Below are positions 13,741-20,637 of a stretch of 22,583 nt of DNA, piece by piece. The position numbers and the translations under genes were made by a program. This DNA comes from Clostridia bacterium. Its GTDB lineage: Bacteria > Bacillota > Clostridia > TANB77 > CAG-508. Every line of letters begins with the position of its first letter. The stretch's first letter is position 1. The DNA lies in the NCBI GenBank assembly GCA_900753245.1, contig CAADYJ010000067.1:1-22583 (forward strand). Direction: 5' to 3'. The notes below the pieces were generated by a model. That model had not been told where the DNA came from. It did no database searches and was given only the letters and a program-made list of their open reading frames with translations.

Positions 13741-14415
13741 TTATTTCACTACAATTATATCATACCCTATAAACAATCCACTTTCCACTACACCATCTAT
13801 TTTTAATAATTTTTTTTCTAAATCTGCTTCTATTTTATTAAACCAAGCATGAATTATAAAATTTCCGTTATCTGTTACAAGTGGTTTATCTTCTTTATTT
13901 GACATTCTTAATTCTACTTTTGCTACATCTAGCTTTAATAAATTTTCTTTTACTTCTTCTAATTTATCCTGCTTTACTTCTATTGGAACAGGATGTTTTT
14001 CTCCAAGTCTTTCTACAAATTTTGAATTATCTACTAATATATAATTTTCATTTGAACTTTTTATATTCAACTTTTCTTTATATAACGCTGCTCCCATTCC
14101 TTTTATAAGCCAATTGTGAGAATCTATTTCATCTGCTCCGTCAAAGCACCAATCAGGCTTATTTTCTTCTAATGTAGTAGTTTTAATATTTAATTCATTG
14201 CATAAATCCTCAATAATTTTTGAAGTAGGAATAGCCTTTATTTGTAGATTTTCTTCTTTTACTTTTTTAGCTATCTCTAGTACTGTTTGATATGAAGTGC
14301 TTCCAGAACCAAAACCTATTACTTCTTCATTTTTTACTCTTGTAGCCATTCTTTTAGCTAACCTTATTTTTTCTTCTTTATTACTTACATTATTTTTCCA
14401 ATCAAACTCTTGCAT
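13741..14415 (-). CDS. rpiA: Ribose-5-phosphate isomerase A
   Basis: 224 residues from the ATG at 14415, which has AAGGAGG 5 bases upstream; an in-frame start at 14433 lies inside the upstream palindrome. RpiA interconverts ribose 5-phosphate and ribulose 5-phosphate in the pentose phosphate pathway. Motifs are GFGSGSTS (34-41, phosphate binding), AIPTS, DGADEID (92-98, catalytic acids), KGMGAAL (105-111; commonly KGGGAAL or KGGGGAL) with the active-site Glu at about 114, and the late DNGNFIIHAWF. The final IDGVVESGLFIGYDIIVV is the normal C-terminus. A REP-like palindrome fills the gap to the upstream permease gene, and no separate promoter is seen there, so rpiA may be co-transcribed with the ABC operon. 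Confidence 0.96.
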   Translation of the reverse strand: MQEFDWKNNVSNKEEKIRLAKRMATRVKNEEVIGFGSGSTSYQTVLEIAKKVKEENLQIKAIPTSKIIEDLCNELNIKTTTLEENKPDWCFDGADEIDSHNWLIKGMGAALYKEKLNIKSSNENYILVDNSKFVERLGEKHPVPIEVKQDKLEEVKENLLKLDVAKVELRMSNKEDKPLVTDNGNFIIHAWFNKIEADLEKKLLKIDGVVESGLFIGYDIIVVK

Positions 14416-14425
14416 TTTTTCCTCC

Positions 14426-14457
14426 TTCCCCAATTGGGGACTGTCCCTAATTGGGAA
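14426..14457 (-). repeat. REP-like palindrome, type 1, copy a
   Basis: Outer arms (TTCCCAATT read on minus, with AATTGGGGAA) enclose a symmetric core GGGAC-T-GTCCC (14437-14447). It also contains the 12-base palindrome CCCCAATTGGGG (14428-14439). It ends 2 bases before the permease stop codon and abuts the rpiA ribosome binding site. Confidence 0.8.
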
Positions 14458-14459
14458 AT

Positions 14460-17400
14460 TTAATCTATACTTTTTAAACTTTCTATCATGTCTATTTTCT
14501 TTAATGAGAAATATGTTACTACATTTACTATTAATGTGAATACTACTGTAATTATAATAGCATACAAATAACTAATTGGCATTATTTCTTTTCCAAATCT
14601 TATTACATTTATTTCGCATGTTTTTATTATAAACATATTTAACAAATATCCGCCCAATAAGCCAAGTATTATTCCTATTATTGTTAGTAGTACTGTTTCT
14701 CTTGTTACATAATCATACACTTCTTTATCGTAAAATCCAAGTACTTTTATTGTGGCAAGTTCTCTTATTCTTTCGCTAATGTTTACATTTGATAGATTAT
14801 ATAATACTACAAATGCAAGTAGTCCTGCTGATATTATTAAAATTACTACTACATAATTTAATGAGTTCATCATGTCTTTCATTAAACTTTCCATATTGGA
14901 GTTTAATGCTACTGCATTTACATTTTCATATTTTAGCAATTCTTTTGCCATTTCTTTTTCTTGTTCTTCGTCTTTTACACTATTTTGAACATATAATACA
15001 TTTGTCTTATATTCTCCATATTTCTCCTCATATAGTCCTTTTGGCATATATACATAATGATAAATGTAGTTTTCCACAATATTAGAAATTTCGAATTCTT
15101 TTTGGTTATTATCGTTATCTTTTAATGTAATTTTGTCCCCTTGTTTTACATTTAGAAGTTGTGCAACTTTATCTGTAATAGCTATTTTGCCTTCTTCTAA
15201 TTGTATTTTTTCTTTTTTCTTTGTATCTATTAATTGAATTACATTTTCTATTTTCTCGTCTTTTGGAACTATAATTTGTATGTCTTCCTCTTTTTCTCCA
15301 TTTACTAAAGCTCCTGAAGTCATATATGTTTCTACTACTTTACTTACTTCTTCTTTTTTCTCTAGTTCTTGTATAAACTCTTGCACGCTTTCGTTCCCTG
15401 CACTATTTTTCAAACTAATTTGCATATCATAATGATATATTTTTTGATATTGGCTTGGTATTATTGCAGATATTGCGTCTTTTATTCCAAAGCCTGTTAA
15501 AATAAGCGCTGTACATCCTGCAATTCCTATAATTGTCATTAAAAATCTTTTCTTGTAACGGAATATGTTTCGAACTGTTACTTTTTGGTTAAATTTTAAA
15601 TGTTTCCATATAAATGGTATTTTTTCTAAAAGAACTCTTTTCCCTGGCTTTGGTGCTTTTGGTCTCATAAGTTCTGAAGGAGTTTCACCTAAAGAGCTTA
15701 AAACTGTATATAATGTTGCTCCTATTATACATATACTTGCAAGTCCAAGTCCTAATATAGCATAATACCAATTAAATTTAATTACTAAATCTGGCAACGA
15801 GTACATCATATTATACATCATTAATATTATTCTTGGAAGTAGCTGAAATCCTACTAACATTCCTAAAATTCCACCCACAATACATGCTATTCCTGCATAT
15901 AATAAGTATTTCATTGCTATTTGCATTTTGTTATATCCTAGCGCTTTTAATGTACCTATTTGAACCCTTTGCTCTTCTACCATTCTTGTCATAGATGTTA
16001 AAGAAATTAAAGTTGCTATAACAAAGAATACTATTGGAAATACTTTTCCTAAATTTTCTATACTTTTGCTATCTTGTACATAATTGCTATAACCTGTATT
16101 TGATTCTCTGTCTAAAATATACCATGTTGGATGATCTATTTTGTCTATTTCTTCTCTTGAATCTGAAAGTTTTTTCTCTGCTTCTTTTATCTTGTCATTA
16201 TATTCATTTCTATTTTTATTTAATTCTTCTTTTCCTTCTTCTAGTTCTTTTTTTGAAGTATTTATTTTTTGCTGTGCAGTTTTAAATTCGGCATTTGCCT
16301 GCTCCCTTGAAGCACTTAATGTTTCTTCTTGTTTAGCTATCTCCTCTTTTGCTTGTTTTAGTTTTTCTTTTCCTTCTTGTAGTTTTGTATCTATTGTACT
16401 TATTCCATTTTCTATTTGCTTTATTCCCGCTTCTACTTGTGTTTTATTTGCATTTAAATTCTCTATTGCTGCCTCTAAACTAGCTTTCTTAATTTGTAAA
16501 TTTGTTATTTGCTCTTGTGTTAAATTCGTATTTTTTAAACTTTCTAATACATTTTGATATTGTTTTTCTAGTGTGCTAATATTTGTATTTAATGCATTTA
16601 AATTATTTTGCATATCTTCTTTTTGAGCATTCAAGTTTTTAATTTGCTTGTTTGCTTCTTCTATCTGTTTTGGCATATTTTGTTCTTGAATGGCAATTTC
16701 GTTTTTTGCCTCTTCTAATTGTTTTTCTGCACTTTGAAATTTACTTTCAGCTTCAGCCCTTTTATTATTTAAAGTGTTTTGTGCAGATATTAACTTACTT
16801 TCTCCACTTGTTATTTTATTTTCTGCATCTGCTAATTTTTCTTCTGCAGTTTGTTTTTCTTCTTCTAGCTTTTCTTCAGCTTCTTGTAGTTTTTCCTCTG
16901 CCTCTTTCCTTACTTCTTCATATCTTGCATTTTGTCTTTGCTCTTTTATTTTTTCTACTTCATCTTTTGCTTCTTGAATATAATTTTTATATTCTTGTGA
17001 AGATGTTTCCATTTTGCTTGCATTTTTTAATGTGATATAAATTTGTGTATATACCTTGCTTTCAAAACTCTCTTTTGGCAAATATAAATTATAACTTACC
17101 TTACCAGAGCCTAATTTAGAAGTATCTCTTTCTCTTGAAATATATAAAGGACTTTCCATAGTTCCAACAATTATAACTTCTTTTTCTTTTATTATGCTAT
17201 CTTCTTCTGTTTCAATTATTAAGCTATCTCCTATATTTTTATTTTTAAATTTACAAAAGGCTTGTTCTACTAAACATTCATTAGCATTTTGTGGCATTCT
17301 TCCTTCAAGTAAAGTTACTGTATTTACACTATCTAATGACATTACTTTTGTTACAATTTCAGTATCTTCATAGTTTAGTAAAACATCTTCGCTATATTCG

Positions 17401-17660
17401 CCATAAACATTTTCGATTTTATCTATTTCTTTTAAAGCTTTTATATCTTCATCAGTTAAACCTAATGTTGAAATTACCTCTATGTCATATACATTGTTTT
17501 CGTCAAATCTTTTATCTAATGTATAAATCATATCTGGGCTTGCTGCTCTAATTCCTGCAAAAAAGCCTACACCTAAAAAAGCCATTAATAAAATGGATAT
17601 AAAACGTTTATATGTGTTTTTTATTTCTTTTAAGCTATCTTTTATTAGTGCCTTTTTCAT
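14460..17660 (-). CDS. FtsX-family ABC transporter permease with long coiled coil
   Basis: 1066 residues from the ATG at 17660; GAGGAG lies 11 bases upstream, and a GTG at 17672 is too close to it. Layout: transmembrane helix 1 (about 18-38); an extracytoplasmic MacB-like domain (40-220); a very long Glu/Lys/Gln-rich coiled coil (about 226-508); three helices of the first FtsX core (539-560, about 586-612, about 640-665) with the typical EEQRVQIGTLKALGY; a linker and a further helix near 705-725; a second external domain; and a second FtsX core (about 935-1060) with ERIRELATIKVLGF. Such permeases with a LolD-like ATPase act mainly in mechanotransmission or efflux rather than import. The substrate is unknown. 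The ATPase gene is 35 bases upstream. Confidence 0.92.
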   Translation of the reverse strand: MKKALIKDSLKEIKNTYKRFISILLMAFLGVGFFAGIRAASPDMIYTLDKRFDENNVYDIEVISTLGLTDEDIKALKEIDKIENVYGEYSEDVLLNYEDTEIVTKVMSLDSVNTVTLLEGRMPQNANECLVEQAFCKFKNKNIGDSLIIETEEDSIIKEKEVIIVGTMESPLYISRERDTSKLGSGKVSYNLYLPKESFESKVYTQIYITLKNASKMETSSQEYKNYIQEAKDEVEKIKEQRQNARYEEVRKEAEEKLQEAEEKLEEEKQTAEEKLADAENKITSGESKLISAQNTLNNKRAEAESKFQSAEKQLEEAKNEIAIQEQNMPKQIEEANKQIKNLNAQKEDMQNNLNALNTNISTLEKQYQNVLESLKNTNLTQEQITNLQIKKASLEAAIENLNANKTQVEAGIKQIENGISTIDTKLQEGKEKLKQAKEEIAKQEETLSASREQANAEFKTAQQKINTSKKELEEGKEELNKNRNEYNDKIKEAEKKLSDSREEIDKIDHPTWYILDRESNTGYSNYVQDSKSIENLGKVFPIVFFVIATLISLTSMTRMVEEQRVQIGTLKALGYNKMQIAMKYLLYAGIACIVGGILGMLVGFQLLPRIILMMYNMMYSLPDLVIKFNWYYAILGLGLASICIIGATLYTVLSSLGETPSELMRPKAPKPGKRVLLEKIPFIWKHLKFNQKVTVRNIFRYKKRFLMTIIGIAGCTALILTGFGIKDAISAIIPSQYQKIYHYDMQISLKNSAGNESVQEFIQELEKKEEVSKVVETYMTSGALVNGEKEEDIQIIVPKDEKIENVIQLIDTKKKEKIQLEEGKIAITDKVAQLLNVKQGDKITLKDNDNNQKEFEISNIVENYIYHYVYMPKGLYEEKYGEYKTNVLYVQNSVKDEEQEKEMAKELLKYENVNAVALNSNMESLMKDMMNSLNYVVVILIISAGLLAFVVLYNLSNVNISERIRELATIKVLGFYDKEVYDYVTRETVLLTIIGIILGLLGGYLLNMFIIKTCEINVIRFGKEIMPISYLYAIIITVVFTLIVNVVTYFSLKKIDMIESLKSID

Positions 17661-17695
17661 ATTTAATCTCACTCCTCGTTTTGGTCACAAATGAA

Positions 17696-18397
17696 TTACC
17701 ATTCAATTTCTTCTATAGGTGTTGGATTCTCATTTATTATAATATTTTCAGCTTTTCCATTTTTAAAATGAATTACTTTGTCTGCCATTGGAGCTATAGC
17801 TGAATTGTGTGTAATAATTATAACTGTCATATTTTCTTTTCTACAAGTATTTTGCAATAACTCTAGTATTTGTTTTCCTGTTTTATAATCTAGTGCACCT
17901 GTTGGTTCATCACATAAAAGTAGTTTAGGATTTTTAGCTATTGCTCTTGCTATTGCAACTCTTTGTTGCTCTCCACCAGATAACTGTGAAGGAAAGTTTC
18001 TAACTCTATCTTTTAGTCCCACTTTTTTCATAATTGTTTCTGGATTTAAAGAATCTTTACAAATTTGTGTTGCAAGTTCTACATTTTCTATTGCTGTTAA
18101 ATTTTGAACTAAATTGTAAAATTGAAATACAAAACCAATATCTTCTCTTCTATACTTTACAAGTTCTTTTTTCTTTAATGTTGACACGTTTTTCTCATCT
18201 ACAATTACATCTCCTGAAGTTGGTGTATCCATTCCTCCTAGGATATTTAAACAAGTAGTTTTACCTGCTCCAGATGGACCTACTATAACTACTAACTCAC
18301 CTTTTTCTATTGTAAAATTTGTGTTATCTAGTGCTTTAATAGCAACTTCACCCATTTTATATTCTTTCTTTACATTTTTAAACTCTATATATGACAT
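17696..18397 (-). CDS. ABC transporter ATP-binding protein (LolD/MacB type)
   Basis: 233 residues from the ATG at 18397, which has AAAGGA upstream; an upstream in-frame TTG at 18415 lies within the adjacent palindrome. Walker A GPSGAGKTT (40-48), Q-loop Q92 (FVFQFYNLV), signature LSGGEQQR (139-146), Walker B LLLCDEPTGALD (catalytic E164) and switch histidine H197 are all intact. The PTSGDV and DEPTGALD wording is typical of the MacB/LolD/YtrE class that pairs with FtsX-type permeases. The permease gene follows on the same strand after 35 bases, so the two form the transporter. No two-component or bce-type regulator is adjacent, unlike many antimicrobial-peptide transporters of this class. Confidence 0.95.
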   Translation of the reverse strand: MSYIEFKNVKKEYKMGEVAIKALDNTNFTIEKGELVVIVGPSGAGKTTCLNILGGMDTPTSGDVIVDEKNVSTLKKKELVKYRREDIGFVFQFYNLVQNLTAIENVELATQICKDSLNPETIMKKVGLKDRVRNFPSQLSGGEQQRVAIARAIAKNPKLLLCDEPTGALDYKTGKQILELLQNTCRKENMTVIIITHNSAIAPMADKVIHFKNGKAENIIINENPTPIEEIEW

Positions 18398-18407
18398 TTC
18401 ATTTTCC

Positions 18408-18440
18408 TTTCTCAATTAGGAATAGTCCCCAACTGCTACC
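18408..18440 (+). repeat. REP-like palindrome, type 1, copy b (degenerate)
   Basis: Read on +, TTTCTCAATTAGG then AATAGTCCCCAACTG matches copy a (14457-14426 read on minus) at about 25 of 32 bases. It is in inverted orientation to copy a and lies at the 5' end of the ABC operon, whose other end carries copy a. Its palindrome is partly eroded. Confidence 0.6.
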
Positions 18441-18513
18441 TTTTGCCACAATAATTCACCATTTATATCTACTATCATATCATATTAATATAAATAAGAA
18501 AAGAGGAACAGAT

Positions 18514-18895
18514 ATGAATTATTTTATTTATCCATAAGGATATCAAAATTACTGCATTAGTATGAGTGAAGTTAATTTAATTAAAAGAATGAATTTAGTT
18601 TGGGAGCAACATATAATGTGGACACGTATGTTGTTAATTAGTATTGCTGAAAATTTAAAGGATTTCAGTGCTACTGAGGCTCGTTTACTACAAAACCCTA
18701 GAGATATTGCTAATGTTTTTAAAAGATTTTATGGTAAAAATGTAGCTAATGTTATTGAAAAGCTAATAACTGAACATTTAGCAAGTTGAAGAACGTTTAG
18801 CTGGAAATTATGTAGCTGATATTAAAGCTTTTGACGAAGTCCAAAGAGAAGTTTTAGGCATGGCTCAATACTTTGTAGACGGAATAGTTTGTTAA
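18514..18895 (+). pseudogene. Broken gene of a clostridial conserved hypothetical family
   Basis: An ATG at 18514 with AGAGGAA 5 bases upstream opens MNYFIYP, stops at an in-frame TAA (18535-18537, where CAA for Gln would fit), and continues in the same frame as GYQNYCISMSEVNLIKRMN, then LVWEQHIMWTRMLLISIAENL and on to a TGA at 18787-18789. Another frame then carries VEERLAGNYVADIKAFDEVQ and EVLGMAQYFVDGI, ending at TAA (18893-18895). From memory, an intact family of about 190 residues has the WEQH-x-x-WTRM block near the N-terminus and the RL-x-GNY-x-ADI block near the C-terminus, with about 60 residues between them that are missing here. So the gene has a nonsense change plus a frame-shifting internal deletion. 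The function of the family is unknown; some members carry doubtful database names. Confidence 0.8.
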
Positions 18896-18910
18896 TTTCC
18901 AGATTTATTT

Positions 18911-18947
18911 TAAAGGACATTTGAGGACGGGTCTCTTTTGTCCTTTA
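18911..18947 (+). repeat. REP-like palindrome, type 2, copy a
   Basis: 37 bases with perfect 9-base ends (TAAAGGACA and TGTCCTTTA) around a core with GAGGACGGGTCTC. It lies 16 bases after the pseudogene. Copy b (20601-20637, minus) differs at 2 of 37 positions, and both share CATAA after the element. Confidence 0.9.
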
Positions 18948-18969
18948 CATAACTATTGATGATAATCAA

Positions 18970-19013
18970 AATAAAAATGACAATTACTTAATTTAGATAA
19001 TTGTCGTTTTATT
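18970..19013 (-). terminator. Terminator of the GNAT/PHP operon
   Basis: A stem of about 16 bp (18970-18986 with 18998-19013, one G-U pair, one bulge) becomes T-rich at its minus-strand end, 30 bases past the PHP stop. Confidence 0.7.
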
Positions 19014-19042
19014 GTTTACATTTAAATACATTATTCCTTATG

Positions 19043-19855
19043 TTATTTTATTTCTAGCCTTTCATTGTAAAAATGTAATTTATCTATAATCTCTTGTCCT
19101 ATATGTTTATTTGCAATTTCTATAGCCTTTTCACAGTTCATAATTTGATATTTAAAGTGAGCATCTACTCCATATAATACCTTTAAATTTTTATACTCTG
19201 AAGCTATTTTCCAAAATTCTTTACAAGGATACACTATATTTTCTCTTTTCCCTATTATACATTCATTAGGATGAGATAAATTAATTTCTATTGGTATTCC
19301 ATATTTTTCTGCTGTATTGCAAATTATATGTGCAACTTTTTCATCTACTTCTCTAAAATTTTGTCTACTTAGCATATATATATCAGGATGAGCTATTATA
19401 TCTGGTATGTTTTTTTCGATTGCTATTTTCACATATTCTGCATATTTTAAAGCATCTTCATCAGTAAATTCTTGTCTTCTTAAAAATTTAACATCATTAT
19501 TTTCATCATATATAAAATGCTGTCCTAGAATTATCTTATCTGATTCATTTTTTAATTCAAATAAGTTTTCCTCTTGTCCTGGTAAATACTCAACTTCAAA
19601 ACCAGTCTCTATTTCTATTTTATCTTTATACTTTTCTTTTAAAGATTTTATACTATTTAAATATTCATTTTTTTCACTATATTTCATTCTCATATTTTTT
19701 CTATGATCTATTTCTTCTTTTTCAGGGCAATGGTCTGTAAATGCTATCTTTGTAAAACCTTTTTGTATAAATAGTTTTACAAAATCTTCATCTGTCATAT
19801 TATTGTCAGCATGCCCACATCTTCTTGTATGTGTATGGTAATTAAATTTTTGCAT
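19043..19855 (-). CDS. PHP-domain phosphatase, histidinol-phosphatase (HisK) like
   Basis: 270 residues, the usual length for HisK-type PHP proteins. The metal-binding pattern is complete: H7 and H9 (YHTHT), H15 (CGHA), D41 and H42 (FTDHC), E87 (GFEVEY), H113 (GQH), H156 (IAHPD), and D231 and H233 (GVDAH). HisK enzymes hydrolyse L-histidinol phosphate in histidine synthesis, but many PHP phosphatases of this size have other or unknown substrates. No other his genes are in the window, so the exact substrate is uncertain. GAGGAAT precedes the ATG. The gene follows the GNAT gene by 14 bases on the same strand, so they form an operon. The two are bracketed by inverted type 2 palindromes. Confidence 0.88.
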   Translation of the reverse strand: MQKFNYHTHTRRCGHADNNMTDEDFVKLFIQKGFTKIAFTDHCPEKEEIDHRKNMRMKYSEKNEYLNSIKSLKEKYKDKIEIETGFEVEYLPGQEENLFELKNESDKIILGQHFIYDENNDVKFLRRQEFTDEDALKYAEYVKIAIEKNIPDIIAHPDIYMLSRQNFREVDEKVAHIICNTAEKYGIPIEINLSHPNECIIGKRENIVYPCKEFWKIASEYKNLKVLYGVDAHFKYQIMNCEKAIEIANKHIGQEIIDKLHFYNERLEIK

Positions 19856-19869
19856 AATTATTCCTCTTT

Positions 19870-20472
19870 CTACAATTTCTTTTCATATATAAACGCTTTT
19901 TCAGTATATCCATTTCCAATTTGTCCTATTTCTTTGTTTTCAACTATTGTTTCATATACTTTTTTACATCCTAAATTTTCATAAAATTTATAATTACATG
20001 ATTCATCTGTCATTATTTGAAGATTTTTCATATTATCTTTTTTTGCAAGTTCAAATACTTCTATTAATAATTTCTCACCTATTTTCTTACCTCTATAATC
20101 TTTATCTACTATTAGTATAGAAACCTCTCCATCAAAATAATTTTTTAATTCTTTTGGAACATAATTATAATTATTTTCGTATTCTTTTAATGCTTCTAAA
20201 TTCTTTATACTTTTACTTTTGTATAATCTATTTTTTACGATTTTATAAAACTCTTTAGACACCTTATGTTTATTTGAACTTTCTTTTGAATACCCACAAA
20301 ATCCTATAAGTTTGTTTCCTTCTTTATATTTTATTATCTTTTCACTTTCTTGTAAAATATCTAATAAATATATCCAAGCACAAATATCATTATTTGCTTC
20401 TGCTTCTTTTTTTCCTAAATTCCATTCTTTACTTAGTAGTTTTACAGCTTGCTTCATCTCATTATAATTCAT
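19870..20472 (-). CDS. GNAT-family N-acetyltransferase
   Basis: 200 residues. The acetyl-CoA-binding motif A is clear: the strand SILIVDKDYRGKKIGEKLL (about 118-136) contains R127-G-K-K-I-G132, and the later NYKFYENLGCKKVYE (160-174) is the motif B region. The N-terminal half has GNKLIGFCGY (strand 2-3) and a long polar insert with many Lys (60-105). These proteins acetylate small molecules or protein amines; the acceptor cannot be told from sequence. AGAGGAG precedes the ATG. It is the first gene of a two-gene operon with the PHP phosphatase. Codon use matches the neighbours. Confidence 0.9.
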   Translation of the reverse strand: MNYNEMKQAVKLLSKEWNLGKKEAEANNDICAWIYLLDILQESEKIIKYKEGNKLIGFCGYSKESSNKHKVSKEFYKIVKNRLYKSKSIKNLEALKEYENNYNYVPKELKNYFDGEVSILIVDKDYRGKKIGEKLLIEVFELAKKDNMKNLQIMTDESCNYKFYENLGCKKVYETIVENKEIGQIGNGYTEKAFIYEKKL

Positions 20473-20506
20473 CTATTTCTCCTCTTTTACAATTTTCATT
20501 GATTTT

Positions 20507-20534
20507 ATCATATAAAGTATTTTAAATGCAACAA
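20507..20534 (-). promoter_or_regulatory. Weak candidate promoter of the GNAT/PHP operon
   Basis: Minus strand TTGTTG (20534-20529), a 16-base spacer, then TATGAT (20512-20507), 35 bases before the ATG. It abuts the upstream terminator. Confidence 0.35.
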
Positions 20535-20568
20535 AAAAATATCTAACAGAGTATAATTCTATTAGATA
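20533..20568 (-). terminator. Terminator after the ABC exporter
   Basis: An 11-bp stem (20540-20550 with 20558-20568, one G-U pair) is followed by seven T residues on the minus strand, about 65 bases past the exporter stop. Confidence 0.88.
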
Positions 20569-20600
20569 CTTTTTATTATATTATATTAAATTTAATTATG

Positions 20601-20637
20601 TAAAGGACAAAAGTGACCCGTCCCCAAATGTCCTTTA
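20601..20637 (-). repeat. REP-like palindrome, type 2, copy b
   Basis: 37 bases with perfect 9-base ends (TAAAGGACA and TGTCCTTTA), inverted relative to copy a. Its first three bases on the minus strand (20637-20635) are the TAA stop codon of the ABC exporter gene. Confidence 0.9.
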
